64,000 nt of DNA, taken from the NCBI RefSeq assembly GCF_000688475.1, contig NZ_JIAN01000011.1, forward strand, positions 1 through 64,000. The letters run 5' to 3'. Of the stretch, positions 43,009 through 53,945 are shown piece after piece. A program made the position numbers and the translations under genes. Positions within the stretch are counted from its first letter, which is position 1. Each line of letters starts with the position of its first letter. A model generated the notes under the pieces. That model saw only the letters and a program-made list of their open reading frames with translations. It was not told the DNA's origin and did no database searches. The DNA comes from Cellulomonas sp. URHE0023. GTDB taxonomy: Bacteria; Actinomycetota; Actinomycetes; Actinomycetales; Cellulomonadaceae.

Positions 43009-44291
43009 ATGCCCACCCGGACCATCAGGGAGCCCACCTCGGTCTTCGACAGCACCCGCGTGCGTCCGGACTTCAGGTCGCCCAGGCGTATGGGGCCGAT
43101 CTGCATGCGGACCAGGCCGGTGACCGGGTAGCCGGCCTCCTCGAAGATGCGGCGGACGATGCGGTTGCGGCCCTCGTGCAGCTCGACCTCGACCAGGCTC
43201 GCCTGCGGGGTCGTCTGCACGATCTGGAACTTGTCCAGCTTGGCCGGACCGTCCTCGAGCTCGATGCCCTTGAGCAGCCGCCCACCCAGGGAGTTGGTCA
43301 CGCGACCCTCGAGCTGGACCAGGTACACCTTGGGCACCGCGTGCGCAGGGTGCGCGAGCCGGTTGGCCAGCTCGCCGTCGTTGGTCAGCAGGATCAGGCC
43401 CTCGGTCTCGGCATCGAGCCGGCCGACGTGGAACAGGCGCTCCGTGCGGTCCTGGACGTACTGGCCGATCGAGGGCCGACCCTCGGGATCGTGCATCGTC
43501 GAGACGACGCCCTTCGGCTTGTTCAGCGCGATCGTCACGATCGACGTGTCGAGCTGCACACGCAGCCCGTCCACGTGGATGACGGCCGTCAGGGGGTCGA
43601 CCCGCACACCGAGCTCGCGCACGGTGGTGTTGTCGACCGTCACGCGACCGGCCGCGATGAGGTCCTCGCAGGCGCGACGCGAACCGAGACCGGCCGCCGC
43701 GAGCACCTTCTGCAGGCGCACGCCGTCAGGGTCGTGGACGTCGATCGTCACCTCGGGCTCGCGCGACCGCGGAGGACGGGTCGACGTGCGGGACCTGCTG
43801 GCGCCTGCTCCGGTGGGCGCGCTGCGCGGGTATCCCGACTTGGCGCGCGGGGCACCACCCCGCGACGAGCTGGGAGCGCCGCCCCGCGACGAGCTGGGCG
43901 CACCACCGCGCGACGAACCTGGCGCGCCTCCGCGCGATGAGCTGGATGCCCCTCCGCGCGACGAGCTGCCGGCACTGTCGCCGCCGCGCGACGAACCGCC
44001 CGCGCTGGCGCCGCCGTGCGACGAACCGCCGGTGCTCGAGCCGCCGCGGTAGCCGCCGCCGCTGCTGCGGTAGCCGTCACCGCCACCGGTGCTCCCCCGG
44101 TAGCCCTCGCCGCCCCCGGAACCGCGGTACCCACCGGAGCTGCCGCCGCGCGACGAACCGCCGCCCGAGCCGCTCGGGCGCGACCCGCCGGAGCGACCCC
44201 CACCGGAACCGCTGGAGCGGCCCTGGCTGGAGCCCCCGGAGCGTCCACCGGCCGACCCGGTGCCTCCCGAACGTGGTGCCTGCTGGCTCAT
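43005..44291 (-). CDS. 23S rRNA pseudouridine synthase RluB-like with RGG-type N-terminus
   Basis: A 428-residue protein. Residues of about 185-250 form an S4 RNA-binding domain (L-Q-K-V-L-A-A-A-G-L-G-S-R-R). The catalytic domain follows, with V-G-R-L-D-A-E-T-E-G-L-I-L-L holding the catalytic Asp. The first 180 residues are Gly/Ser/Arg low complexity with repeated S-S-R-G-G-A-P units, far longer than in typical family members and probably disordered and RNA-binding. ATG 44291 overlaps the scpB stop. RluB/RsuA choice rests on context: scpA-scpB-rluB is a standard order. Confidence 0.9.
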   Translation of the reverse strand: MSQQAPRSGGTGSAGGRSGGSSQGRSSGSGGGRSGGSRPSGSGGGSSRGGSSGGYRGSGGGEGYRGSTGGGDGYRSSGGGYRGGSSTGGSSHGGASAGGSSRGGDSAGSSSRGGASSSSRGGAPGSSRGGAPSSSRGGAPSSSRGGAPRAKSGYPRSAPTGAGASRSRTSTRPPRSREPEVTIDVHDPDGVRLQKVLAAAGLGSRRACEDLIAAGRVTVDNTTVRELGVRVDPLTAVIHVDGLRVQLDTSIVTIALNKPKGVVSTMHDPEGRPSIGQYVQDRTERLFHVGRLDAETEGLILLTNDGELANRLAHPAHAVPKVYLVQLEGRVTNSLGGRLLKGIELEDGPAKLDKFQIVQTTPQASLVEVELHEGRNRIVRRIFEEAGYPVTGLVRMQIGPIRLGDLKSGRTRVLSKTEVGSLMVRVGM

Positions 44292-44962
44292 CTGGTTTCT
44301 CCGATCGCCTGGTCGACGCCCTCGAAGGCGTCGATGTCCGGCAGGTAGGGCGCGAGCGGAGGCATCTCGTCCAGGCTGGACAGCCCCATCCGCTCCAAGA
44401 AGTATCCCGTGGTCGAGTAGAGGACCGCACCGCTCGACGGATCTGTGCCGACCTCGGCGACCAGACCGCGGGCGGTGAGGGTCCGGACGACGCCGTCGAC
44501 GTTCACGCCACGCACGGCGGAGACCTGCCCACGGGTGACGGGCTGGCGGTACGCGATCACCGCGAGCGTCTCGAGGGCGGCCTGCGTCAGCCGGGCGGTC
44601 TGCCCGTCGAGCACGAACCGCCCGACGACGTCGGCGTAGACGGGCGCCGAGTAGATGCGCCACCCCTCACCGACGCGACGCACCTCGAAGCCGCGCGGAC
44701 GGCCACCGTGGTCGCCCCGGTACTCGGCGGCGAGGGCCTCGAGCAGCTCCTCGACCCGGTCCGTGGGCAGAGCGAGCACCGTGGCCAGGCGGATGGCGGA
44801 GATCGGCTCGTCGGCCACCATGAGCACGGCTTCGAGCGCGGACAACGCGCCTCCGGGCAGGTCGTCGACGTCGAAGGCGAGCTCGTCTGCCGCGGCGGTG
44901 TCGACGGCGGTCTCGTCGACCACGGCGTCGACCGTTGCGTCGGTGGGCGGCTGCTCGGTCAT
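44288..44962 (-). CDS. scpB: segregation and condensation protein B
   Basis: A 224-residue kleisin-partner protein with two winged-helix domains. Recognisable blocks are A-L-E-A-V-L-M-V-A-D-E-P-I, A-L-E-T-L-A-V-I-A-Y-R-Q-P-V-T-R-G-Q (residue by residue) and the R-G-V-N-V-D-G-V-V-R-T-L segment. It works with ScpA and SMC in chromosome condensation. It overlaps scpA and rluB by four bases on each side. Confidence 0.94.
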   Translation of the reverse strand: MTEQPPTDATVDAVVDETAVDTAAADELAFDVDDLPGGALSALEAVLMVADEPISAIRLATVLALPTDRVEELLEALAAEYRGDHGGRPRGFEVRRVGEGWRIYSAPVYADVVGRFVLDGQTARLTQAALETLAVIAYRQPVTRGQVSAVRGVNVDGVVRTLTARGLVAEVGTDPSSGAVLYSTTGYFLERMGLSSLDEMPPLAPYLPDIDAFEGVDQAIGETR

Positions 44963-45873
44963 GTGGTCTCCTCGGGTGCGGCCTCGGGCACCGTGTCGAT
45001 GGTGGTGTCCAGCTGGTCGAAGTCGTCGGACACCTCGATGTCCCCCTCGGCCGAACCCGTCCAGCGCACGGTCAGCTCACCGAGCGGCGTCACCTGGTCG
45101 AAGCCGACGGCGCCCTCACGGAAGAGCTCCAGCAGAGCCAGGAACCGGGCGACGACGACGATCGTCGCGTCCGCGTCGGCCGTCAGCGCACGGAACGACA
45201 TCGCGCCACCGTGCCGGAGCCGGTCCACGAGCACCGCGGCCTGCTCCCGGACGCTGACGGCCGGTGCGTGCAGGTGGCTGATGTCGACCGCGGCTGCGGC
45301 CGCTCTCGGCTGCTCAGCCTTGGCGGCCAGCGCGGCGAGCTCGTCGGGACCGATCTGCCAGACGAGCTCGGGCAGCAGTGCGGCAAGGTGCGGCTCCAAC
45401 GTCACCAGCCGCGGGAACCTGCGTCCCTCGGTGGAGAACCGTTCGGCCAGGTCGGCAGCGACGAGCTTGTACGCGCGGTACTGCAGCAGCCGCGCGAACA
45501 GCAGGTCCCGGGCCTCGAGGAGCTCGATGTCCTCCTGGTCCTCCACATCTGCGGACGGCAGGAGGCGGGCGGCCTTCAGGTCGAGGAGCGTCGCTGCGAT
45601 GACCAGGAACTCGCTCGCCTGTCCGAGGTCCCACTCCTTCTCGGCGGACTTGAGGTACCCGATGAACTCGTCGGTGACCTGTGCGAGCGCGACCTCGGTG
45701 ATGTCGAGCTTGTGCTTCGCGATGAGCCCGAGAAGGAGGTCGAACGGCCCGCTGAAGTTGGTCAGGTGGACGTTGAACGCCTGGGTGCCCGCGGGCGCGA
45801 CGGCACCCGGGGTCGACTCGGAGAGCGGGGCCGCGCGCTCGTCAGGCGGCGTCGCCACGGGCGACGAGCTCAC
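44959..45873 (-). CDS. scpA: segregation and condensation protein A
   Basis: A kleisin of about 300 residues that bridges SMC heads. F-N-V-H-L-T-N-F-S-G-P-F-D-L-L-L-G-L-I and H-K-L-D-I-T-E-V-A-L-A are the N-terminal signature; the C-terminal winged helix is V-T-P-L-G-E-L-T-V-R-W. The start is uncertain: GTG 45900, 45873 and 45858 are in frame and none has a good ribosome site. All overlap the end of parA. The 45873 choice is a compromise. Confidence 0.9.
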   Translation of the reverse strand: MSSSPVATPPDERAAPLSESTPGAVAPAGTQAFNVHLTNFSGPFDLLLGLIAKHKLDITEVALAQVTDEFIGYLKSAEKEWDLGQASEFLVIAATLLDLKAARLLPSADVEDQEDIELLEARDLLFARLLQYRAYKLVAADLAERFSTEGRRFPRLVTLEPHLAALLPELVWQIGPDELAALAAKAEQPRAAAAAVDISHLHAPAVSVREQAAVLVDRLRHGGAMSFRALTADADATIVVVARFLALLELFREGAVGFDQVTPLGELTVRWTGSAEGDIEVSDDFDQLDTTIDTVPEAAPEETT

Positions 45874-46705
45874 GTGCCAGCTGCCGGTAGGCCGCCGCAC
45901 CGGAGTGCGTCGGGGCGTACGTCGTGATGGGCTCGGCGGCGACCGTCGCGTCGGGGAACTTCACCGTGCGGCTGATCACGGTCTGCAGGAGTGCGTCCCC
46001 GAAGGCCTCGTGCACGCGCGCGACGACCTCCCGGGCGTGCAGCGTGCGGGGGTCGTACATCGTGGCGACGATGCCGTCGAGCTCCAGGCGGGGGTTGAGA
46101 CGGTCACGCACCTTGTCGATCGTCTCCACGAGCAGCGCCACACCGCGCAGGGCGAAGAACTCGCACTCCAGAGGGATCAGCACCCCGTGCGCGGCCGTCA
46201 GGGCGTTCACCGCGAGCAGACCGAGCGAGGGCTGGCAGTCGATGAGCACGACGTCGTAGTCGTCGAGGACGGGACGCAGTGCCCGCGCGAGGACCGTCTC
46301 GCGGGCGACCTCCCCGACGAGCTGGACCTCGGCCGCCGACAGGTCGATGTTCGCGGGCAGCAGGTCGAGCCCGGGGGTCCCCGTGTGGTGGATCAGCGAG
46401 TGGATGTCCGCGTCCCGCTCCATGAGCAGGTTGTAGACGGTGCGGTCCAGCTCGTGCGGGCTGATGCCCAGGCCGACGGACGCGGCACCCTGCGGGTCGA
46501 AGTCGACGATCAGGACGCGGCGGCCGTACTCGGCGAGCGCGGCACCCAGGTTGATCGTGGTGGTCGTCTTGCCGACGCCACCCTTCTGGTTGCAGAGCGC
46601 GATCACACGGGCGGGACCGTGCGAGGCGAGCGGCGCGGGATCGGGGAACTCCGGCAACGGACGCCCGACGGCGTCGAGCTGCGGGTCGGTCGTCTGCTGG
46701 CTCAC
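45842..46705 (-). CDS. ParA/Soj-family chromosome-partitioning ATPase
   Basis: An ATPase of about 287 residues. The deviant Walker A is N-Q-K-G-G-V-G-K-T-T-T, followed by D-F-D-P-Q-G-A-A and L-I-D-C-Q-P-S-L-G. It fits the ParA gene that precedes scpA in actinobacteria; no parB is adjacent, so it is not the oriC-linked pair. GTG 46705 is chosen; the frame is open a few codons further. Its end overlaps scpA. Confidence 0.88.
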   Translation of the reverse strand: MSQQTTDPQLDAVGRPLPEFPDPAPLASHGPARVIALCNQKGGVGKTTTTINLGAALAEYGRRVLIVDFDPQGAASVGLGISPHELDRTVYNLLMERDADIHSLIHHTGTPGLDLLPANIDLSAAEVQLVGEVARETVLARALRPVLDDYDVVLIDCQPSLGLLAVNALTAAHGVLIPLECEFFALRGVALLVETIDKVRDRLNPRLELDGIVATMYDPRTLHAREVVARVHEAFGDALLQTVISRTVKFPDATVAAEPITTYAPTHSGAAAYRQLARELVARGDAA

Positions 46706-46772
46706 CACGCCGCACAACCTACCGGAGCGGACGGCCTCGATGCCGCGCGACAGACCGGTGGGGCCACAACGC

Positions 46773-47708
46773 TCACCGGGCCCGCGGGTGGGTGGCGGCG
46801 TAGACCTCGCGAAGCGTGTCCGGCGTCACGAGCGTGTAGATCTGCGTCGTCGTGACGGATGCGTGCCCGAGCAGCTCCTGGACGACGCGGACGTCGGCAC
46901 CGCCCGCGAGCAGGTGCGTCGCGAACGAGTGCCGCAGCGTGTGCGGCGAGACGTGCTCGGCATCGGCCAGACCGGCCTTCTCGGCGGCGGATCGCAGAAC
47001 CGCCCAGGCGCTCTGCCGGCTCAGCCGCGCACCGCGCGTGTTGAGGAACAGCCCGGGCGATCCCCCTCTGCTACCGGTCGACATCGCGGGCCTCCCGCGG
47101 ACCAGGTAGGCGTCGACCGCGTCGAGCGCGAAGCTCCCGACCGGGACGACCCGCTCCTTACGACCCTTGCCGAACAGTCGGACGGACGCGAAGCCCGGCG
47201 TGCGGTCGAGGTCGTCGACGTCCAGGCCGATGGCCTCCGAGATCCGGGCGCCGGTGCCGTAGACGAGCTCGAGCAGAGCGCGGTCCCGCAGCGGGACCGG
47301 TCCGTCTCCCAGCCCTGCGGCGTCGAGGAGCCGTTCGACATCGTCCACGGAGATGGCCTTCGGGAGGCGCTTGGGCTGCGACGGCGGACGGACCGCGCTC
47401 GCGGCATCGGTGCCCGTCACGCCGTCCAGGAGCAGGAACCGGTGCCACCCCCGCACCGCCACGACCGACCGCGCCGCGGAGGACGCCGACAGCACGGCGC
47501 GCCCGTCGCTTCCGGTGCGGACGGCGAGCAGGTAGTCCTCGACGTCGCGTTCACGGATCTCGCCGGGGTCGGAACAGCCACGCTCCGAGAGGAACGTGAC
47601 GTACCGGCTCAGGTCCCGCCGGTACGCGAGGAGCGTGTTGGTGGACAGGCCCCGCTCGACGGTGAGGTGGGCCAGGTAGGTCTCGAGCGAGACCTCGATG
47701 GTGGTCAC
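46773..47708 (-). CDS. xerD: tyrosine recombinase XerD
   Basis: A 311-residue recombinase that resolves chromosome dimers at dif with XerC. Catalytic residues are [30 protein letters not shown] and the Tyr in Q-I-Y-T. The length and the G-R-K-E-R-V-V-P strand match XerD. It is unrelated in sequence to the element integrase. It starts 4 bases after ctaB and lies upstream of parA. Confidence 0.93.
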   Translation of the reverse strand: MTTIEVSLETYLAHLTVERGLSTNTLLAYRRDLSRYVTFLSERGCSDPGEIRERDVEDYLLAVRTGSDGRAVLSASSAARSVVAVRGWHRFLLLDGVTGTDAASAVRPPSQPKRLPKAISVDDVERLLDAAGLGDGPVPLRDRALLELVYGTGARISEAIGLDVDDLDRTPGFASVRLFGKGRKERVVPVGSFALDAVDAYLVRGRPAMSTGSRGGSPGLFLNTRGARLSRQSAWAVLRSAAEKAGLADAEHVSPHTLRHSFATHLLAGGADVRVVQELLGHASVTTTQIYTLVTPDTLREVYAATHPRAR

Positions 47709-47712
47709 GGCG

Positions 47713-48756
47713 TCAGAGCGGCAGGAAGACGTCCACTGCCAACGCGAGCGACAGCAGCGTGAGGTAGGTGATCGAGGCGTGGAAGACCGTCATCGCCTTG
47801 AGCTTGCCGCGGGCGGGGTCCTCGGCGCGCCGCAGCAGGCTGATGTTGGTCCACAGGAACCAGATGCCCAGGCCGGTGGCGACCGCGCCGTACACCCAGG
47901 TCATGCCTTGGACGGGCCAGATCAGCAACGAGCACGCGATCATCGCCAGGGTGTACAGGATCATCTCCCGCGCCACCTTGGTGTCCTTGGCCACGACCGG
48001 AAGCATGGGGACGCCGGCCGCGGCGTAGTCACGCTTGAACTTCATCGACAGCGGCCAGTAGTGCGGCGGCGTCCAGAAGAAGATCACGCCGAACAGGAGC
48101 ACGGCGGTCCACGACAGCCCGCCGGTCACCGCGGACCAGCCGATGAGCACGGGCATGCAGCCGGCAGCGCCGCCCCACACGATGTTCTGCGGGGTGCGCC
48201 GCTTGAGGATCATGGTGTAACCCACGACGTAGATCAGGATCGCCGCCGCGGTCAGCCAGGCCGACGCGGGATTGACGACGAACCACAGCCACGCCAGCGA
48301 GAAGGCACCGAGCACCAGACCGAAGACGAGCGCCGCGCGCGGAGTGACCTCACCGGTGACCAGGGGGCGCCGCTTGGTGCGGTTCATGATCTTGTCGATG
48401 TCGCGGTCGAGGTAGCAGTTGAGCACGTTGGCCGACCCGGCCGCCGCGGCTCCCCCGACGAGCGTCGCGAGCACGAGGCCCAGCCCGGGCCAGCCGTCGG
48501 CCGCGAGGATCATCGTCGGGACCGTCGTGACGAGCAGGAGCTCGATGACACGAGGCTTCGTCAGCGCGATGTACGGCCCGACCACGCGTCGCAGGCGGCC
48601 GGCCGGGACGGTCGAGGACGTCACCGACGAACCGTGCAGCGGGCCGACAGCGGTCTGGTCGTCCGACGCTCCGGCGTCATCGACTGACAGAGGGCTGCTG
48701 AGGCGCACGCGCTGCGGTTTCCGTTCGAGTCGGGCGGGGTTATGTCGCGCAGCCAT
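47713..48756 (-). CDS. ctaB: protoheme IX farnesyltransferase
   Basis: A 347-residue UbiA-type prenyltransferase that makes heme O for cytochrome oxidase. [15 protein letters not shown] binds farnesyl diphosphate, and [11 protein letters not shown] is the second conserved loop. About nine membrane helices are seen. ATG 48756 precedes a polar N-terminus. It is divergent from tkt across 277 bases; ctaB-tkt adjacency is usual in actinobacteria. Confidence 0.94.
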   Translation of the reverse strand: MAARHNPARLERKPQRVRLSSPLSVDDAGASDDQTAVGPLHGSSVTSSTVPAGRLRRVVGPYIALTKPRVIELLLVTTVPTMILAADGWPGLGLVLATLVGGAAAAGSANVLNCYLDRDIDKIMNRTKRRPLVTGEVTPRAALVFGLVLGAFSLAWLWFVVNPASAWLTAAAILIYVVGYTMILKRRTPQNIVWGGAAGCMPVLIGWSAVTGGLSWTAVLLFGVIFFWTPPHYWPLSMKFKRDYAAAGVPMLPVVAKDTKVAREMILYTLAMIACSLLIWPVQGMTWVYGAVATGLGIWFLWTNISLLRRAEDPARGKLKAMTVFHASITYLTLLSLALAVDVFLPL

Positions 48757-49033
48757 GCTAAGGCCTGCACCTGCCCGTGGTGCGACAGCGAGGCGTGATG
48801 ACGCCCGGCCGCGTGTGTGAGATCGGTCGCTCGCACGACCGCCGTACGCGCGGTCCTGGTCACGCCCCGCGGCATCACCCGGGTGCGCTATAGGCTCGCC
48901 GTGCACGGTCCGACGACCGCCGCGAAGGCGTGACGCCGACCTGCCGGAAGCCCACAGTGGCTGACAGATGTTGTCTCACAGACTCGTCCGACACGTCACC
49001 CGGCCGTCCAGGCGTGGGTGGGAATGAGGTGCG

Positions 49034-51199
49034 GTGAACGCGAAGGCTCCCCTGGCGCAGACGGTCGGTTGGACCGATCTTGACGTGAAGGCGGTGGACA
49101 CGGTGCGTGTCCTGGCCGCGGACGCGGTCGAGAAGGTCGGCAACGGCCACCCGGGGACGGCGATCAGCCTGGCCCCCGCCGCCTACCTGCTCTACCAGAA
49201 CGTGCTCAGGCACGACCCGGCCGACCCGCACTGGCTGGGGCGCGACCGTTTCATCCTGTCCGCGGGCCACTCGAGCCTGACGCAGTACATCCAGCTGTAC
49301 CTCGCCGGTTTCGGGCTCGAGCTGGCCGACCTCGAGGCGCTGCGCACGTGGGGCTCCAAGACCCCTGGGCACCCGGAGTACAAGCACACGACGGGCGTGG
49401 AGATCACGACCGGTCCGCTCGGCCAGGGCCTGGCGTCCGCCGTCGGGTTCGCGATGGCGGCCCGCCGTGAGCGGGGCCTGCTCGACCCCGAGGCCGCGCC
49501 GGGCACCAGCCCGTTCGACCACTTCGTGTACGTCATCGCCTCCGACGGCGACCTGCAGGAGGGCGTCACGAGCGAGGCCTCCTCGATCGCGGGCACGCAG
49601 GAGCTCGGCAACCTCATCGTCCTGTGGGACGACAACCACATCTCGATCGAGGGCGACACCGAGATCGCGTTCACCGAGGACGTCGTCGCACGGTACGAGG
49701 CGTACGGCTGGCACACCCAGTTCGTCGACTGGACGGCCGGCCCCGACGGCTACGTCGAGGACGTCGACTCGCTCCACGCCGCCATCGAGGCGGCGAAGGC
49801 TGTCACCGACCGCCCGTCGTTCATCGGCCTGCGCACCCTCATCGCCTGGCCGACGCCGGGCAAGACGAACGAGCACTCGGCGCACGGCTCCAAGCTGGGT
49901 GGCGACGCGGTCCGCGGGCTGAAGGAGGCCGTCGGGTTCGACCCCGAGAAGTCGTTCGACGTCGACCCCGAGGTCCTGGCGCACACCCGTGGGCTGAGCG
50001 CGCGTACGGCCCCGGCCAAGGCCGCCTGGCAGGAGTCGTTCGACGCCTGGCGCGTCGCCAACCCGGACAACGCAGCCCTCCTCGACCGTCTCGTCGCGGG
50101 CGACCTGCCCGACGGCTGGGCGGATGCGCTCCCCGTGTTCCCTGCAGGCAAGGCCGTCGCCACACGTGCGGCGTCCGGTGACGTCCTCTCGGCCCTCGCG
50201 CCCGTCCTGCCCGAGCTGTGGGGCGGGTCCGCGGACCTGGCCGGCTCGAACAACACGACGATGAAGGGCGAGCCGTCCTTCCTCCCGGCCAAGCGCTCGA
50301 CCACGGAGTTCGCGGGTGACCAGTTCGGGCGCACGCTGCACTTCGGCATCCGCGAGCACGCCATGGGCTCGATCCTGTCGGGCATCCGCCTGCACGGTCT
50401 GACCCGACCGTACGGCGGCACGTTCTTCACGTTCAGCGACTACATGCGCGGAGCGGTGCGGCTCGCCTCGCTCATGGGTGTGCCCGCCGTGTACGTGTGG
50501 ACGCACGACTCGATCGGCCTCGGCGAGGACGGCCCGACGCACCAGCCGATCGAGCACCTCGCGGCTGTCCGCGCGATCCCCGGGCTGACCGTGGTCCGTC
50601 CCGCGGACGCCAACGAGACGGCGGCCGCCTGGAAGGCGACCCTCGAGCACACGACCGGACCCGTCGCCCTGATCCTCACGCGCCAGAACGTCCCGACGTT
50701 CCCGCGTGGCGAGGACGGCTTCGCCTCCGCAGACGGGGTCGCCCGCGGCGCGTACGTGCTGCTCGAGGCGAGCACCGGGACCCCGGACGTGATCCTCATC
50801 GGGACAGGTTCCGAGGTCCAGCTCGCCGTGGAGGCACGCACCACGCTCGAGGCGGCGGGCGTGGCCACCCGTGTCGTGTCGGCGCCGTCGCTCGAGTGGT
50901 TCGGCGAGCAGGACGAGACCTACCGTGAGTCGGTGCTCCCGTCGTCGGTCCGTGCCCGCGTCTCTGTCGAGGCAGGGATCGCACTGTCCTGGCACAAGCT
51001 GCTGGGCGACGCCGGGCGGTCCGTGTCGATCGAGCACTACGGCGCCTCGGCGTCGGCGGAGAAGCTGTTCGAGGAGTTCGGCTTCACCGCCGACCACGTC
51101 GTGGCGGCGGCGCACGAGTCCATCGCGGCGTCGAACAGCGGCCCCGCGAACACGCCCGGTCTGCCGCTCTCCACCGGCACGGGCGACCAGCAGGTCTGA
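49034..51199 (+). CDS. tkt: transketolase
   Basis: A 721-residue TPP enzyme of the non-oxidative pentose-phosphate pathway. [14 protein letters not shown] begins the domain, and [13 protein letters not shown] with the later W-D-D-N-H is the TPP/Mg motif. The pyrimidine domain has F-F-T-F-S-D-Y-M-R, and [14 protein letters not shown] is diagnostic. Start GTG 49034. It opens the tkt-tal-zwf-opcA-pgl operon; the 66-base gap to tal is the only real spacing in it. Confidence 0.97.
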   Translation: MNAKAPLAQTVGWTDLDVKAVDTVRVLAADAVEKVGNGHPGTAISLAPAAYLLYQNVLRHDPADPHWLGRDRFILSAGHSSLTQYIQLYLAGFGLELADLEALRTWGSKTPGHPEYKHTTGVEITTGPLGQGLASAVGFAMAARRERGLLDPEAAPGTSPFDHFVYVIASDGDLQEGVTSEASSIAGTQELGNLIVLWDDNHISIEGDTEIAFTEDVVARYEAYGWHTQFVDWTAGPDGYVEDVDSLHAAIEAAKAVTDRPSFIGLRTLIAWPTPGKTNEHSAHGSKLGGDAVRGLKEAVGFDPEKSFDVDPEVLAHTRGLSARTAPAKAAWQESFDAWRVANPDNAALLDRLVAGDLPDGWADALPVFPAGKAVATRAASGDVLSALAPVLPELWGGSADLAGSNNTTMKGEPSFLPAKRSTTEFAGDQFGRTLHFGIREHAMGSILSGIRLHGLTRPYGGTFFTFSDYMRGAVRLASLMGVPAVYVWTHDSIGLGEDGPTHQPIEHLAAVRAIPGLTVVRPADANETAAAWKATLEHTTGPVALILTRQNVPTFPRGEDGFASADGVARGAYVLLEASTGTPDVILIGTGSEVQLAVEARTTLEAAGVATRVVSAPSLEWFGEQDETYRESVLPSSVRARVSVEAGIALSWHKLLGDAGRSVSIEHYGASASAEKLFEEFGFTADHVVAAAHESIAASNSGPANTPGLPLSTGTGDQQV

Positions 51200-51264
51200 G
51201 TCTTACCGGACGCGCCGGCCCTGGGAGACCACCGGGGCCGGCGCTCGGACGAAGGGGATGGATC

Positions 51265-52407
51265 ATGGCACCGAGCAGCAGCCCTCTGGCACGCCTGGCC
51301 GACGCGGGAGTCGCGATCTGGCTGGACGACCTGTCGCGCGAGCGACTCCGCAGCGGGAACCTCGCCGATCTCGTCGCGGACAGCGGCGTCGTGGGCGTCA
51401 CCACCAACCCGTCGATCTTCGCCAGCGCACTGTCCAAGGGCGACGCCTACGACGCGCAGCTGCGTGAGCTCGCAGCCCAGGGCACCGACGTGGACGACGC
51501 GGTGTTCCAGATCACCACGGACGACGTTCGCCAGGCGGCCGACGTCCTGCGACCGGTGTACGACGAGACGGACGGCGTGGACGGTCGCGTCTCCATCGAG
51601 GTCGACCCGCGGCTCGCGAAGGACACGGACGCGACGATCGCCTCGGCGAAGTCGCTGTGGTCCACGGTCGACCGGCCGAACGTCTTCATCAAGATCCCGG
51701 CGACCCGCGAGGGGCTGCCGGCGATCACGGCGGTGCTCGCCGAGGGCATCAGCGTCAACGTCACCCTGATCTTCTCGATCGAGCGCTACGGCGCCGTGCT
51801 CGACGCGTTCGAGTCCGGCCTGGAGAAGGCCAAGGCGAACGGGCACGACCTCGCGCCGATCGCCTCCGTCGCCTCGTTCTTCGTGTCCCGCGTGGACGCC
51901 GCCATCGACCCGCTGCTCGACAAGATCGGGTCCCCCGAGTCGGCGGCCCTACGCGGCAAGGCGGCCATCGCCAACGCCCGGCTCGCCTACGGGCTCTACC
52001 AGGAGGTCGTCGCGGACGACCGGTGGAAGGCCCTCGCCGCCGCCGGGGCGAAGCCGCAGCGTCCGCTCTGGGCCTCGACCGGCGTGAAGGACAAGGCCTA
52101 CCCCGACACGCTCTACGTCGACGAGCTCGTGGTGGCCGGTGTGGTCAACACGATGCCCGAGGCCACCCTCAAGGCAGTCGCGGACCACGGTGGTGACGGT
52201 CACGACACCGTGACGGGGACCCGTGCGGCGGCCGAGGCCGTCATCGCCGGGCTGCGCGACCTCGGCATCGACATCGACGACGTCACCGAACAGCTGGAGG
52301 TCGAGGGCGTGGACAAGTTCACGACCGCGTGGGGCGAGCTGCTCTCGACGGTGTCCGACGGTCTCGCCGGCGCCGCCGAGCAGGTCGGTTCGGGGGCAGC
52401 CAGATGA
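51265..52407 (+). CDS. tal: transaldolase
   Basis: A 380-residue transaldolase of the longer actinobacterial type. G-V-T-T-N-P-S-I-F is the family opening, N-V-F-I-K-I-P-A-T holds the Schiff-base Lys, and [11 protein letters not shown] is conserved. ATG 51265 follows AAGGGGA. The stop overlaps the zwf ATG, so these genes are translationally coupled. Confidence 0.96.
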   Translation: MAPSSSPLARLADAGVAIWLDDLSRERLRSGNLADLVADSGVVGVTTNPSIFASALSKGDAYDAQLRELAAQGTDVDDAVFQITTDDVRQAADVLRPVYDETDGVDGRVSIEVDPRLAKDTDATIASAKSLWSTVDRPNVFIKIPATREGLPAITAVLAEGISVNVTLIFSIERYGAVLDAFESGLEKAKANGHDLAPIASVASFFVSRVDAAIDPLLDKIGSPESAALRGKAAIANARLAYGLYQEVVADDRWKALAAAGAKPQRPLWASTGVKDKAYPDTLYVDELVVAGVVNTMPEATLKAVADHGGDGHDTVTGTRAAAEAVIAGLRDLGIDIDDVTEQLEVEGVDKFTTAWGELLSTVSDGLAGAAEQVGSGAAR

Positions 52408-53945
52408 GCCCGACCAAGGTCAGCGCGGACAACAACCCGCTGCGCGACGCGCGCGACCGCCGACTCCCCCGCATCGCCGGGCCCTGCGGCCTGGTGATCT
52501 TCGGTGTCACCGGCGACCTCGCCCGCAAGAAGCTCATGCCCGCGGTGTACGACCTCACCAACCGTGGGCTGCTGCCGCCCGGGTTCGCGCTGACCGGGTT
52601 CGCGCGACGCGACTGGGCCACGCAGGACTTCGCCAAGATCGTGCACGACTCGGTGCGCGAGCACGCCCGCACGCCGTTCCGGGAGGCCACCTGGCGCCAG
52701 ATGTCCGAGGGCATCCGGTTCGTCCAGGGCACCTTCGACGACGATGACGCGTTCGACCGCCTGCGCGAGACCGTCGAAGAGCTCGACGTGAACCGGGGCA
52801 CCGGCGGCAACCACGCCTTCTACCTGTCGGTGCCACCGAGCTCGTTCCCCGTCGTGTGCAAGCAGCTCGCCCGCTCGGGCCTGTCCCAGCCGGAGGAGGG
52901 GACCTGGCGCCGCGTCGTCATCGAGAAGCCCTTCGGCCACGACCTGAAGAGCGCCCGGGAGCTCAACGAGATCGTCTCGGACGTGTTCAATCCCGACGAC
53001 ATCTTCCGGATCGACCACTACCTCGGCAAGGAGACGGTGCAGAACCTGCTGGCGCTGCGCTTCGCCAACCAGCTGTTCGAGCCGATCTGGAACAACAACT
53101 ACGTCGACCACGTCCAGATCACCATGGCGGAGGACATCGGCATCGGGGGCCGCGCGTCGTACTACGACGGCATCGGCGCGGCCCGCGACGTCATCCAGAA
53201 CCACCTGATGCAGCTTCTCGCGCTCACCGCGATGGAGGAGCCGGCGTCGTTCGAGGCCGACGGTCTGCGCGCGGAGAAGATCAAGGTGCTCTCCTCGGTG
53301 CGGGTGCCCCGCGACATCGGCAAGCACACCTCGCGTGGGCAGTACTCGGCGGGCTGGCAGGGCGGCGAGAAGGTCGTCGGCTACCTCGAGGAGGAGGGCT
53401 TCAACAAGGAGTCCACGACCGAGACGTTCGCGGCGATCCGCGTCGACATCGACAACCGCCGCTGGGCGGGCGTCCCGTTCTACCTGCGCACCGGCAAGCG
53501 TCTGGGCCGGCGCGTCACCGAGATCGCGGTCGTGTTCAAGCGGGCGCCGCACCTGCCGTTCGAGTCGACCGCGACGGCCGAGCTCGGCAAGAACGCGTTG
53601 GTCATCCGCGTGCAGCCCGATGAGGGCGTCACGCTGCGGTTCGGCGCCAAGGTGCCGGGTACGGCGATGGAGGTCCGCGACGTCACGATGGACTTCGGCT
53701 ACGGGCACGCGTTCACCGAGTCCTCCCCCGAGGCGTACGAGCGGCTCATCCTCGACGTCCTGCTCGGTGACCCGCCGCTGTTCCCCCGGCACGAGGAGGT
53801 CGAGCTGTCCTGGAAGGTGCTCGACCCGATCACGGCCTACTGGGCCGCCCACGGGAAGCCCGACCAGTACCGCTCCGGCACGTGGGGTCCGGAGTCGGCC
53901 GACGAGATGATGGCGCGCGACGGACGGACCTGGAGGCGGCCATGA
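52404..53945 (+). CDS. zwf: glucose-6-phosphate 1-dehydrogenase
   Basis: A 513-residue NADP enzyme of the oxidative pentose-phosphate pathway. [11 protein letters not shown] binds [13 protein letters not shown] holds the 6-phosphate, and R-I-D-H-Y-L-G-K-E holds the catalytic His. The start at 52404 overlaps tal (ATGA) and the end overlaps opcA the same way. OpcA, the next product, is known to assemble with and activate Zwf in actinobacteria. Confidence 0.97.
   Translation: MSPTKVSADNNPLRDARDRRLPRIAGPCGLVIFGVTGDLARKKLMPAVYDLTNRGLLPPGFALTGFARRDWATQDFAKIVHDSVREHARTPFREATWRQMSEGIRFVQGTFDDDDAFDRLRETVEELDVNRGTGGNHAFYLSVPPSSFPVVCKQLARSGLSQPEEGTWRRVVIEKPFGHDLKSARELNEIVSDVFNPDDIFRIDHYLGKETVQNLLALRFANQLFEPIWNNNYVDHVQITMAEDIGIGGRASYYDGIGAARDVIQNHLMQLLALTAMEEPASFEADGLRAEKIKVLSSVRVPRDIGKHTSRGQYSAGWQGGEKVVGYLEEEGFNKESTTETFAAIRVDIDNRRWAGVPFYLRTGKRLGRRVTEIAVVFKRAPHLPFESTATAELGKNALVIRVQPDEGVTLRFGAKVPGTAMEVRDVTMDFGYGHAFTESSPEAYERLILDVLLGDPPLFPRHEEVELSWKVLDPITAYWAAHGKPDQYRSGTWGPESADEMMARDGRTWRRP

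Noticed and set aside
43937-46855. A 972-residue plus-strand open frame
   Set aside because: It is antisense to rluB, scpB, scpA and parA, all of which have clear family motifs.
48757-49033. A sigma-70 promoter between ctaB and tkt (TATAGG near 48889)
   Set aside because: No acceptable -35 box lies at the right distance, so I do not call a promoter.
48875-51115. A 746-residue minus-strand open frame
   Set aside because: It is a shadow of the transketolase gene and has no motif of its own.
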